From NCBI RefSeq assembly GCF_003020585.1, contig NZ_PXUE01000003.1:124001-188000 (forward strand): a stretch of 64,000 bases of DNA, in the 5' to 3' direction. The notes beneath the pieces were generated by a model, which made no database searches, was not told where the DNA came from, and was given only the letters and a program-made list of their open reading frames with translations. Every line of letters begins with the position of its first letter. The first letter of the stretch is position 1. The translations under genes and the position numbers were made by a program. Source of the stretch: Chryseobacterium aurantiacum (GTDB lineage: Bacteria; Bacteroidota; Bacteroidia; Flavobacteriales; Weeksellaceae). Below are positions 25,055 to 33,801 of the stretch, one piece after another.

Positions 25055-25466
25055 AACTTTCAAGACAATTTTCACATATTCCTTTGGCAAAAAGCCTTAT
25101 TTCATCAATCCTGAAATTGGTCTGAATATTTTCAGGAAAGGAAATATCTTCTTTACATGTTGTTTGCTTACATATTTTGCAATAGAAATGAAGGTGCCAG
25201 TCCTTATGGGTTTTCTCGTCACAATCATCATCACACAGTTTGTATTTTGTGGTTGTATTTTCCTGTATACTGTGAACAATTCCTTTTTCTTCAAAGGTTT
25301 TTAATGTTCTGTAAATGGTAATTCTGTCTGCATTCTCAAAGTGATTTTCTATTTCAGAAAGGGACATTGCTGCATCCTGTGAGCTTAGAAAATCGTACAC
25401 CAGAATCCTCATGCTGGTGGGTTTGGTATTTTTATCAATGAGTTTGTTTTCTATATCTTTTTTCAT
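25047..25466 (-). CDS. Fur-family metalloregulator (Zn/other metal sensing)
   Basis: This is a 139-residue cytoplasmic repressor. Residues 10-80 form the winged-helix DNA-binding domain (TSMRILVYDFLSSQDAAMSLSEIENHF, ADRITIYRTLKTFEEKGIVH). The dimer domain carries HKDWHLHFYCKICKQTTC near residue 88-105 and CENC near 133, giving two CxxC pairs for structural zinc. It sits between a CDF exporter (17 nt) and a P1B-ATPase (44 nt), so it most likely senses zinc or a related metal. Which metal, and whether it acts as repressor or the reverse on efflux genes, cannot be read from sequence. The ATG at 25466 is preferred over upstream TTG codons. Confidence 0.88.
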   Translation of the reverse strand: MKKDIENKLIDKNTKPTSMRILVYDFLSSQDAAMSLSEIENHFENADRITIYRTLKTFEEKGIVHSIQENTTTKYKLCDDDCDEKTHKDWHLHFYCKICKQTTCKEDISFPENIQTNFRIDEIRLFAKGICENCLESLQ

Positions 25467-25483
25467 TTTCAACAATTTAAAAT

Positions 25484-26383
25484 TTACAGATGGACTTCAT
25501 TTTCTTCATAGCCATCTTCTTCTATCTGAAAAGTAGTGTGGCTTATTTTAAAGTTCTCCACTGTTTTATCTGTTAATGTTTTCAACAATTGATTCTGGGG
25601 AAATGTTTCTTCTTTCACAATGTGGGCACTCATCGCATTCACACTTGATGTTAACGACCATACATGAAGATCGTGAACATTTTTCACTCCCTGTGTCTGC
25701 TCCAGTGATTTACGCAGCTCATGAATATCTACATCATTGGGAGTTCCTTCTAATAATACATTGATCGCTTCTTTCAACAGCCGCCATGTTCTTGGAAATA
25801 TTAAAAGGCCAATGGCTGCCGAAATCAACGGATCAGCATAATACCAGCCGGTTGTCAGCATAATAATTCCTGCAATCATCACTCCTACTGAGGTTAGCAT
25901 ATCTGAAAGGACTTCAAAATAGGCTCCTTTCATATTAAGGCTTCTTTCTGAATCTTTTCTTAGAATCATCATTCCGACAATGTTTACTAACAATCCTATA
26001 CCTGCTACAATCAGCATAGATTTGCTTTGTACTTCCGGTGGATCCTGAAAGCGTCGATATGCTTCAAATAGAACATATATAGAAATTCCCAATAGCACCA
26101 CAGCATTAATAACAGCAGCCAATATTTCAGTACGGTAATATCCGTAGGTTCTGGAAGGGTCTGCTTTTTTCTCTCCAATTTTTATGGCAATAAATGCCAA
26201 TAATAGGCCTACGACATCTGTGAGCATATGTGCAGCATCGGCTAATAAGGCAAGACTATTGGTAATAAGTCCTCCAATTACCTCAGCAATGAGATAGGTT
26301 CCACTTAGGCATAGTACAATCAGGAGATTTTTTTTATGTCTGCTTGCTGCAGAGGGAAGTTGGGTTTGTGTTTTGGTTTCCAT
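25484..26383 (-). CDS. czcD: Cation diffusion facilitator (CzcD/ZitB-like Zn exporter)
   Basis: This 299-residue inner-membrane antiporter moves Zn2+ (and often Co/Cd) from cytoplasm to periplasm. It has six membrane helices. The transport site residues are visible as HMLTD in helix 2 (about residue 53) and SDMLTS in helix 5 (about 160). A C-terminal cytoplasmic domain (about 215-299, with VHDLHVWSLTSSVNAMSAHI) matches the dimer/regulatory ferredoxin-like fold. The loop His-rich stretch between helices 4 and 5 of some ZitB proteins is absent. It is 14 nt downstream of the bestrophin-like gene and 17 nt upstream of the Fur gene, so all three are probably one transcript. Confidence 0.93.
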   Translation of the reverse strand: METKTQTQLPSAASRHKKNLLIVLCLSGTYLIAEVIGGLITNSLALLADAAHMLTDVVGLLLAFIAIKIGEKKADPSRTYGYYRTEILAAVINAVVLLGISIYVLFEAYRRFQDPPEVQSKSMLIVAGIGLLVNIVGMMILRKDSERSLNMKGAYFEVLSDMLTSVGVMIAGIIMLTTGWYYADPLISAAIGLLIFPRTWRLLKEAINVLLEGTPNDVDIHELRKSLEQTQGVKNVHDLHVWSLTSSVNAMSAHIVKEETFPQNQLLKTLTDKTVENFKISHTTFQIEEDGYEENEVHL

Positions 26384-26397
26384 AGCTGGTGGCTTAA

Positions 26398-27276
26398 TTA
26401 CATTTCATAATAGGATGTATTTTCTTTTTTTAAAGGCACATTTTGCTCCCCGATCATTTGCCGGATATTGATTTCTATAGTCTGCGCAAGGGAAGTCATG
26501 GGAGTATCTACCGGACCATTTTCGAATGGATCCTGCATAATGATAGATGTTTTTTCTATGGTAATAAACACTATCGGAACCAGAAAAGTAATCATAATCT
26601 CTACTGTCAGCTGCGAATCATCCAACCCAAATGGCAGGATAGCTGCAAATACATAGATCAGAATATGCACTAAAACACTATAGGATCTTGGAAAAACTGT
26701 ATTTTTTAATCTTTCACATTTTCCCATACTGTCACATAGCCTTGTGATCATATCATTCAGTTGCATCTGATGAAAATCTGTAAGCTCTTTTGAAGCTGCA
26801 ATTTCTTTAAGCTGCTTGGAATGGGCATCTAAAAGAGCGTTGGGGATATTGACTGCACTGATTTTATTTTCATCCAAATATTTTTGAACTTTATCAGAAA
26901 AAGGCAGCTTTCTCAAAGATTCTCCCAAGGCATAGGTCCAGATGATCTGTCTTTCTGCAATGGCTCTGATATTTTGATCTCCTTCAGGCAAAAACTGACT
27001 AACCAGCCTTACCAGTGTTCTGGAATCATTCACAATAGCTCCCCAAACCGTTCTGGCTTCCCACCATCTTTCATAGGACTGAGAGGTTCTGAACGCCAGC
27101 AATAGCGAAACCGCTGTTCCTAAAAGCGCCGGAATATTCAGTGGAAGTGAAATTTTCTGAAACCATGGCAGCATATCCAAAAGTCCAATAACCACGGCGA
27201 ATATTCCAATAAACAGAATTTGAGATTTTATTTCACGGATGAAATACCAGACTGATATTTTTTTGTTTAATAGCAT
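26398..27276 (-). CDS. Bestrophin-family membrane channel
   Basis: This is a 292-residue inner-membrane protein of the bestrophin/UPF0187 family. Family marks are FRTSQSYERWWEARTVWGAIVNDSR (residues about 62-86), the acidic segment at the C-terminal half and paired membrane helices near 18-60 and 200-245. Bacterial members form pentameric cation-selective channels. The chosen ATG at 27276 gives the usual MLLNKK-type start; the frame is open a further 21 codons upstream but that stretch is not family-like. It lies within a Zn/Co/Cd efflux block 14 nt before the CDF gene, which suggests a role in ion balance; a direct metal link is an inference. Confidence 0.87.
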   Translation of the reverse strand: MLLNKKISVWYFIREIKSQILFIGIFAVVIGLLDMLPWFQKISLPLNIPALLGTAVSLLLAFRTSQSYERWWEARTVWGAIVNDSRTLVRLVSQFLPEGDQNIRAIAERQIIWTYALGESLRKLPFSDKVQKYLDENKISAVNIPNALLDAHSKQLKEIAASKELTDFHQMQLNDMITRLCDSMGKCERLKNTVFPRSYSVLVHILIYVFAAILPFGLDDSQLTVEIMITFLVPIVFITIEKTSIIMQDPFENGPVDTPMTSLAQTIEINIRQMIGEQNVPLKKENTSYYEM

Positions 27277-27409
27277 AGTTGGGCATGTATTAAATTTTAT
27301 AAGATATTCTTTGCTTTCCCTCAGTCGTTTTAACTTCAATAAAACTATTCCGTAAACAGCTCTAATTTAAGTATAAAATTCGACATTTTATTGATTTTAA
27401 ACACTTTCA

Positions 27410-28639
27410 TTAATGTTCATGCTCTCCTGAATTTACTAGTTTCGCATTCACAAAAAAGGCTCCTTTTACTACAATTTTTGCCTGCTCCGGGATTTGTCCA
27501 ATAGAAGTAATGGCAGTGTATCCCATGTCTGAGGTTCCTTTTACTACTTCCATTTTTTCAAAATTCAGGGTCTTCGGATGTGGTTTTCCTTTTTCTTCAT
27601 GTTCTTCTTCTACCTTTTTATCGGTTTGTACAAACACATAGTATTTTCCGTCTGCCTCTACAATGGCTTCAGTAGGAACTGCAGGTGTTGTACTTTTATC
27701 AAGGCTTACCAGCCCTGTAATATTCATCCCGTCAATCAGCCCAGATTTATTTCCTATCACCTCGCAGTGCATAGAGATGGTCTTGCTTTCGTTTTCAAAG
27801 GAAGATCCAATGCTGTAAATTTTTGCATCATATTCTGTTTCGGGATTATTGGTCAGTTTAAAATGAACAATCTGCCCTACTCTCATTTTCGGAAGATCTT
27901 TTTCAAACACCTGAAGATCCAGATGGATGGAACCGTTATCAATAACTGTAGCAACAGGGGATGAAATATCTACATAACTTCCTATCTGTGCTGTGATACC
28001 GCTGATTGTTCCACTGATTGGAGCTGTGATAACCAAACCGGATTTCATGTTACCATTGTTTACACTTCCCGGGTTTATTCCCATCATTTGAAGCTGCTTC
28101 AAAAGGGAGGCTCTTTTGGTTCTTAGTGTTTTCAATTCTGCATCTGCACTTTGAAGATTCTTCTTGGCTCCCGCATCATTGTCGAAAAGCTCTCTTTGTC
28201 TTCTGAACTCCTGTTCAGCATAGGCAATCCTGCTATTGGTAGTCAGATAATCTTCCTGAAGTTGTATATATTCAGGATTGGCAATGGTTGCGATAACCTG
28301 TCCTTTTTTCACAATACTTCCTACCTGAATATTGATTGTTTTAATAATTCCTCCGTATAGAGAAGTTATGGTTGCCTTATTACTGTTCGGCACGCTCAAA
28401 AGACCATTTGCCTTGATGGTAGAGGTAAGTTCCTTCATTTCTACCGACCCCAAAGCTACTCCTACAGATTTCATCTGCTCTTCTGTTAATGAGGCAATGG
28501 TTTCAGGGGCTTCTTCGTGGGCTTTCTCTTTCTGTTCCGTTTTTTCCGGTGCTTTTTCTTCTGTAGATTCCTTTTTCCCACAGCTTATTGCAAACAGAGA
28601 GATTAATACAAGAGATAGGATATTATATTTGAGTTTCAT
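27410..28639 (-). CDS. czcB: RND efflux periplasmic adaptor (CzcB/CusB-like)
   Basis: This is a 409-residue lipoprotein (lipobox LISLFAISC, Cys about 20) followed by a Glu/Lys-rich linker. The membrane-fusion-protein fold is clear: the biotinyl-lipoyl half motif GGIIKTINIQVGSIVKKGQVI (about 105-125), a coiled-coil hairpin (about 130-185), the second half GTISGITAQIGSYVDISSPV and beta-barrel domains. The loop HEEKGKPH near residue 350 could bind metal. It links the inner-membrane pump to the outer-membrane factor. It lies 76 nt after czcA. The start 28639 is chosen for the signal peptide; 25 codons of upstream open frame are not signal-like. Confidence 0.92.
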   Translation of the reverse strand: MKLKYNILSLVLISLFAISCGKKESTEEKAPEKTEQKEKAHEEAPETIASLTEEQMKSVGVALGSVEMKELTSTIKANGLLSVPNSNKATITSLYGGIIKTINIQVGSIVKKGQVIATIANPEYIQLQEDYLTTNSRIAYAEQEFRRQRELFDNDAGAKKNLQSADAELKTLRTKRASLLKQLQMMGINPGSVNNGNMKSGLVITAPISGTISGITAQIGSYVDISSPVATVIDNGSIHLDLQVFEKDLPKMRVGQIVHFKLTNNPETEYDAKIYSIGSSFENESKTISMHCEVIGNKSGLIDGMNITGLVSLDKSTTPAVPTEAIVEADGKYYVFVQTDKKVEEEHEEKGKPHPKTLNFEKMEVVKGTSDMGYTAITSIGQIPEQAKIVVKGAFFVNAKLVNSGEHEH

Positions 28640-28715
28640 ATGCGAATATTTATTTTTTCTAAAATCGTATGCCATCATCTTCATTGGGGAATTTTCTGTT
28701 AATAGCGGCTTCATA

Positions 28716-31700
28716 TTATTTGTTAATGATTGAATTAATGGTAACTACAGATTGATTCACCTGCTGGATTGATTCCAGATATTTTAATTGAATATTGGTG
28801 GCGGTCTGTAAGGCAAAAAGGTATTCTACATAAGAAATCTCCCCTGTTTTATATCCTAATTGAGCTGCTTTTACAATTTTCTCAGCATTAGGCAGCGCCT
28901 GATTGGTATAGTAATCATACTGCTGTGTATCCTGCTGATATTGATTAAATGCATTTTCCAACTGGGCAGAAAGTTGTTTTTTCTGCATTCTGGCATTGGT
29001 TTCTGCTACTTGCTTATCATATTCTAAAGCCCTCATTCTTGCCTTTGTAGCACCAAATGTTAAAGGTATTGCTACTCCTACTGTTGCTGATTGAAAGCGC
29101 TTCCCGGAATCATAGAAATTTTCCTGTCCGTTTATGGTATGGAATCCTATTAATGACTGGTTTGTATATCCCAAGCTAAAATCCGGCAACCCAAGGGCTT
29201 TTTCTACCTTTTTATTCTTTTCCGCAATTTCCATTTCGTGATAAAAAGCCTTTACCGTAGGATTATTGGCAACCACTGCACTATCCAATACATTTTCGGC
29301 CTTTAAAGGTTCATAACCTGTCTTGAATGGTACCTCCAGGGATTCTGAAGTATTCAGGAGGGTTTTTAAATTCTTATAGGCATTATTCAGAAATACTTCA
29401 TTTTGTCTCAGAAGCAGATCGATTTCTCCTTTTTGGGTTTCTGCTGTATTGATTTCGATCTTTTTGATATCACCTGCTTTAAATCTTACGGTTGCAATTC
29501 TGATAAACTCTTCATAAAATCCTGCCAGGCTCGTCAGTTTTTCTTTATTGTACTGAAGATATTCAATCTGGTAATAATAAGTCCGAACGTCTTTAACAAG
29601 CTCATTGGCTGTAACTTCCTTATCAATTTGCTTACTCTTAATATTTTCATTAATGAGTTCCTTTCTTGCCTTAAACAAGGTGGGAAAAGGAATACTTTGT
29701 GAAATAGCAAAAGACTGGTCAAATTTTGGGCTGTTGTATTGTCCCAGCTGAGCATCAAAGCTTAATTTGGGAAGTTCCTTTGCCGTAGGTCTTAAAGCTT
29801 CTGCAGATTTTATGCTTAAGTCCTTTGACTGTAGGGTTAAATTATTATTCATCGCCATTTGTACAGCCTCTTCCACGGATATGGGTCGGGTTTGAGCTTT
29901 AAAGGTCTGTCCCATCATCATTAATCCTAAAAGAAGAATGATTGTAAATGATCCTGTCTGGTTATTTTTTCTTTTCAAAATCTTTGTATTAAAAATAATA
30001 TAAAGCATTGGTAGAACGAATAGGGTAAGGAATGTTGCCGATACCAACCCTCCAATGACTACTGTTGCCAGAGGCTTTTGTACTTCTGCTCCAGCCCCTG
30101 TAGAAATTGCCATCGGTAAAAATCCCAATGATGCTACGGTGGCCGTCATCAAAACGGGTCTTAATCTGGTTTTTGTTCCTTCAAAAACACGTTTTAAAAT
30201 ATCTTTCTCACCCTCTTTTTCCAATTGATTAAAGGTTCCTATCAAGACAATCCCGTTAAGAACTGCCACTCCAAAAAGAGCAATAAATCCAATTCCCGCA
30301 CTGATACTGAATGGCATATCTCTTATAATCAAGGCAAAAACACCTCCGATAGCACTCATTGGAATAGCCGTAAAGATTAATCCGGCCTGCTTGAATGAAC
30401 GGAAAGTAAAATACAACAACATAAAAATAAGAAGCAGTGATACCGGAACAGCAATCATCAGACGTTTGCTTGCTTCCTGTAGGTTTTCAAACTGCCCGCC
30501 ATAGGTAAAGTAGTATCCGGACGGTAATTTCACCTTATCCAGCTTTGCCTGAATGTCCTTTACTACACTTTCCACATCTCGACCTTTCACATTGAATCCG
30601 ATTACAATTCTACGTTTTCCCTGTTCGCGGCTGATTTGTGCCGGACCAAGCTTATAACTTACATTGGCAACCTGTGACAATGGAATCTGTGCTCCTGTGC
30701 CTGAGGTAATCATTAGGTTATTCACATCTGAAATATCTGTTCTGTGAAGACTGTCCAGACGTACTACCAAATCAAAACGTCTTTCATTTTCAAAAACCTG
30801 TCCGGCAGCTTTTCCTGCAAAGGCAGTACTTACCGCATTGTTGACATCTTCTATATTTAATCCGTAATTAGCAATTCTTGTTCTGTCGTATTGCACATTG
30901 ATCTGCGGAAGGCCGCTTACTCTTTCAATCTGAGGAGCTGTTGCGCCATCTACAGTCTGAATAATTTTTCCAACTTTATCGGCATATACGGCTAATGAAT
31001 CTAGGTTTTCTCCAAAGATTTTCACGGCAACATCTTGTCGGATCCCCGTCATCAGCTCATTAAAACGCATTTGGATAGGCTGGTTTTTCTCGAAAAATAC
31101 CCCGGGAATTGTTTCCAGCTTTTCACTGATTTCATCTGCCAGTTCACTATAGGATTTTTTAGTTTTCCATTCGCTTTGGGGTTTTAAGACCACAATCATA
31201 TCTGTTGCCTCAGGCGGCATCGGATCTGTAGGAACCTCAGCAGATCCTGTTTTCCCTACTACCATTTTCACCTCATCAAACTGCTTGATGATTCTGGAAG
31301 CCTGCATGGAGGTTTCTATACTCTGGCTCAGGGAACTTCCCTGTGGTAAAATACAATGGAACGCAAAATCTCCCTCCTGTAATTGTGGAATAAACTCTCC
31401 ACCCATATTTTTAAAGGTAAATGCGGAGATCACAAAAACCGCTACTGTTGCTGAAACAACAATATATTTTACTTTGATTGCTTTTTGCAATAATGGCTGA
31501 TAAATCTTCTGAAGACGATTCATCATTTTATCTGAGAATGTTTCCTTGTGTGATATTTTTTTAGATAAGAACAAGGCACTCATCATCGGAATATAAGTTA
31601 ATGACAAGATCAAGGCCCCAAGAATTGCAAATCCTACTGTTTTTGCCATTGGTGTGAACATTTTTCCCTCTATTCCTACTAAGGTAAGAATCGGAATATA

Positions 31701-33077
31701 TACAATCAGGATAATGATTTCCCCGAATGCAGCACTGCTTCTGATCTTTGATGCTGAAAGGAAGACTTCTTCGTCAATCTCAGACTGAGTTAACGTCCTC
31801 ATTGATTTCCTTACCCCAAGATGATGCAGGGTTGCTTCTACGATAATAACAGCTCCGTCTACAATTAATCCGAAATCTATTGCTCCAAGGCTCATTAAAT
31901 TGGCACTCACCCCAAAGACGTTCATCATCCCCAGCGCAAATAATAAGGAAAGTGGAATGGCAGAGGCCACAATGAGCCCAGCTCTAAGGTTCCCCAGAAA
32001 AACTACAAGAACAAAGATAACGATCAACGCTCCTTCGATCAGGTTTTTCTGAACGGTACTAATGGCCCTGTCTACTAAATCTGTCCTGTCTAAAAACGGT
32101 TCTATTACCACATCATCCGGAAGTGATTTCTGAATGGTCGGAATTTTCTCTTTGATGTTGCCAACAACTTCATTACTGTTGGCTCCTTTTAGCATCATCA
32201 CTACTCCACCCACGGCATCTACTTTTCCGTCATAGGTTAAAGCTCCATAGCGTACTGCACTTCCTAAACGAACATCGGCAACATCCTTTATAAAAATGGG
32301 AACGCTTCCTGTTTCATTTTTAACGGCAATGTTCCTGATATCTTCCAAAGAAGTCACAAGCCCGATTCCACGGATAAAATAAGCATTGGGTTTTTTATCA
32401 ATATAGGCTCCGCCAGTATTTTGATTGTTTTTTTCAAGCGCTGTAAATATTTCGGTAATGCTTGTTCCCATCGCCTTTAATCGATTGGGGTCAATGGCTA
32501 CTTCATATTGCTTTAATTCTCCTCCGAAACTGTTGATTTCTGCCACTCCCGGAGTTCCGTTAAGCTGTCTGCGGACAATCCAGTCCTGCATGGTTCTTAA
32601 TTCTTTGGCATTGTATTTCTTTTCGCTTCCTTTTTTCGGGTGAAGAATATACTGATATACTTCTCCAAGACCTGTACTTACGGGAGCTAATTCGGGGGTT
32701 CCCACTCCTTTCGGAATTTCCTCTACTGCATTTTTTAATTGTTCACTGATAAGCTGTCTGGCAAAGTAAATATTTACATCTTCCTTGAAAACAACTGTTA
32801 TTACAGAAAGTCCAAATCTTGAAATACTTCTTGTTTCCTGAATATCGGGAACATTTGCGATACTTTGTTCAATGGGAAAGGTGACCAACTGTTCTACTTC
32901 CTGCCCTGCCAACGTAGGACAAGCGGTAATAATTTGCACTTGATTGTTGGTAATATCCGGTACTGCATCTATGGGTAGCTTTGTGGCACTCCATGTTCCC
33001 CAAATGATCAGTATCAGGGTCATAATACCAATAACAACTTTGTTTTTGATACTAAGTTTTATGATTTTATCTAACAC
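28716..33077 (-). CDS. czcA: CzcA-type heavy-metal RND pump fused to a TolC/CzcC-type outer-membrane factor
   Basis: This is a 1453-residue protein. Residues 1-1035 are a complete heavy-metal RND pump: VPDITNNQVQI near 40, TFPIEQSIANVPDIQETRS near 70, and a fourth helix with DFGLIVDGAVIIVEA near 400. The Asp/Asp/Glu set resembles the Zn/Co/Ni/Cd group, not the Cu group. Then comes a second signal-like hydrophobic segment (GSFTIILLLGLMMMGQTFKAQ, about 1042-1062). Residues 1063-1453 are an outer-membrane factor with two TolC-type repeats (VEEAVQMAMNNNLTL, AEALRPTAKELPKLSFDAQ, VGVAIPLTF). Separate pump and factor genes are the usual arrangement; here one frame encodes both. No frameshift or stop is present between them. 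Processing into two proteins is likely. Confidence 0.92.
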   Translation of the reverse strand: MLDKIIKLSIKNKVVIGIMTLILIIWGTWSATKLPIDAVPDITNNQVQIITACPTLAGQEVEQLVTFPIEQSIANVPDIQETRSISRFGLSVITVVFKEDVNIYFARQLISEQLKNAVEEIPKGVGTPELAPVSTGLGEVYQYILHPKKGSEKKYNAKELRTMQDWIVRRQLNGTPGVAEINSFGGELKQYEVAIDPNRLKAMGTSITEIFTALEKNNQNTGGAYIDKKPNAYFIRGIGLVTSLEDIRNIAVKNETGSVPIFIKDVADVRLGSAVRYGALTYDGKVDAVGGVVMMLKGANSNEVVGNIKEKIPTIQKSLPDDVVIEPFLDRTDLVDRAISTVQKNLIEGALIVIFVLVVFLGNLRAGLIVASAIPLSLLFALGMMNVFGVSANLMSLGAIDFGLIVDGAVIIVEATLHHLGVRKSMRTLTQSEIDEEVFLSASKIRSSAAFGEIIILIVYIPILTLVGIEGKMFTPMAKTVGFAILGALILSLTYIPMMSALFLSKKISHKETFSDKMMNRLQKIYQPLLQKAIKVKYIVVSATVAVFVISAFTFKNMGGEFIPQLQEGDFAFHCILPQGSSLSQSIETSMQASRIIKQFDEVKMVVGKTGSAEVPTDPMPPEATDMIVVLKPQSEWKTKKSYSELADEISEKLETIPGVFFEKNQPIQMRFNELMTGIRQDVAVKIFGENLDSLAVYADKVGKIIQTVDGATAPQIERVSGLPQINVQYDRTRIANYGLNIEDVNNAVSTAFAGKAAGQVFENERRFDLVVRLDSLHRTDISDVNNLMITSGTGAQIPLSQVANVSYKLGPAQISREQGKRRIVIGFNVKGRDVESVVKDIQAKLDKVKLPSGYYFTYGGQFENLQEASKRLMIAVPVSLLLIFMLLYFTFRSFKQAGLIFTAIPMSAIGGVFALIIRDMPFSISAGIGFIALFGVAVLNGIVLIGTFNQLEKEGEKDILKRVFEGTKTRLRPVLMTATVASLGFLPMAISTGAGAEVQKPLATVVIGGLVSATFLTLFVLPMLYIIFNTKILKRKNNQTGSFTIILLLGLMMMGQTFKAQTRPISVEEAVQMAMNNNLTLQSKDLSIKSAEALRPTAKELPKLSFDAQLGQYNSPKFDQSFAISQSIPFPTLFKARKELINENIKSKQIDKEVTANELVKDVRTYYYQIEYLQYNKEKLTSLAGFYEEFIRIATVRFKAGDIKKIEINTAETQKGEIDLLLRQNEVFLNNAYKNLKTLLNTSESLEVPFKTGYEPLKAENVLDSAVVANNPTVKAFYHEMEIAEKNKKVEKALGLPDFSLGYTNQSLIGFHTINGQENFYDSGKRFQSATVGVAIPLTFGATKARMRALEYDKQVAETNARMQKKQLSAQLENAFNQYQQDTQQYDYYTNQALPNAEKIVKAAQLGYKTGEISYVEYLFALQTATNIQLKYLESIQQVNQSVVTINSIINK

Positions 33078-33151
33078 GATTTATATTTAATTTTTATTGA
33101 AAATACATTGCGTACAGCTTAATTCTGCAGCAAAAATATCCTGAAAACCTC

Positions 33152-33166
33152 TGCAATGGTATTGCA
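33152..33166. promoter_or_regulatory. Putative Fur-family operator upstream of czcA
   Basis: TGCAATGGTATTGCA is a perfect 6-3-6 palindrome 75 nt before the czcA ATG. On the minus strand it is preceded by TTGAAACTTTGCAATA, matching the site at 25040-25054 at 23 of 25 positions by eye. Confidence 0.6.
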
Positions 33167-33213
33167 AAGTTTCAAACACGTTTAGAAAGGTAACTTTCTA
33201 AAAATCAATAAAA

Positions 33214-33540
33214 TTAAATTTTAGGGGGTTGCCAGACGTGATCATACACCTGGTAAGCAAAGTCGTTTTTATGAAATAAAATTTTCTTTGAAAAGTAAGC
33301 AGGAATCTGCTCTGGAATTTCTAACAATGAACCCATTTTAAATGCTGAAACCGTAATCTGGCAACAGCTGCAGGCACAAAGAGGTGAACAAATATCCCCT
33401 TTTTCTGTTGAGTGAGCTCCCTGAATGTTTAGGGAAATCTTTTTATCTCCAGTGTCTGATGAAAGATGAGACACGTCTTCACAGGGCATCAATGATAACG
33501 CCATGAAATAAATTGCCAGTATCCATCTTAACAAGTTCAT
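33214..33540 (-). CDS. DUF6660-like small Cys-rich exported protein
   Basis: This is a 108-residue protein with an N-terminal hydrophobic/signal segment (MNLLRWILAIYFMALSLMPC). A Cys cluster CSPLCACSCCQ lies near residue 60-72, and the C-terminal tail is VYDHVWQPPKI. The composition and position in front of CzcABC genes match the small proteins annotated as DUF6660 in flavobacteria. The Cys cluster and the W-x-P-P tail suggest a periplasmic metal-binding or sensing role; no function is established. The ATG at 33540 opens the signal segment; the frame extends upstream without signal-like features. The 136 nt to czcA contain the palindromic operator candidate. Confidence 0.7.
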   Translation of the reverse strand: MNLLRWILAIYFMALSLMPCEDVSHLSSDTGDKKISLNIQGAHSTEKGDICSPLCACSCCQITVSAFKMGSLLEIPEQIPAYFSKKILFHKNDFAYQVYDHVWQPPKI

Positions 33541-33801
33541 TGTGACAAAGGTAAAGTTTTTTTCTAAAATGGGTAAACTTTCAATTTTAAATACATGATA
33601 AAAATCATAAAAAAACATCGATCTAAGAAAAAAGTCCAAAACAATCTTTTAAAATTATAAATAAAACAAAATTAACAACAAAAAAGTTAAACAAATACTT
33701 CAAATGATTAAATAAGATTAATAAACAATAACAAATTGGACTAAAAATAACAAATGCAGCATTTAGTAAATTCACGCAACGAATTATTTATTTAACTAAT
33801 T
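33541..33801. other. AT-rich divergent intergenic region
   Basis: About 260 nt between the minus-strand Cys-rich gene and the plus-strand Rhs module. It is strongly A-rich. A TTGG at 33735 is a weak -33 candidate for the plus-strand module, but no clear TAnnTTTG follows. Confidence 0.45.

Noticed and set aside
16643..33540. Metal block as a mobile genomic island
   Set aside because: No integrase, transposase, tRNA-bounded ends or flanking direct repeats were found, and base composition looks like the rest of the window.
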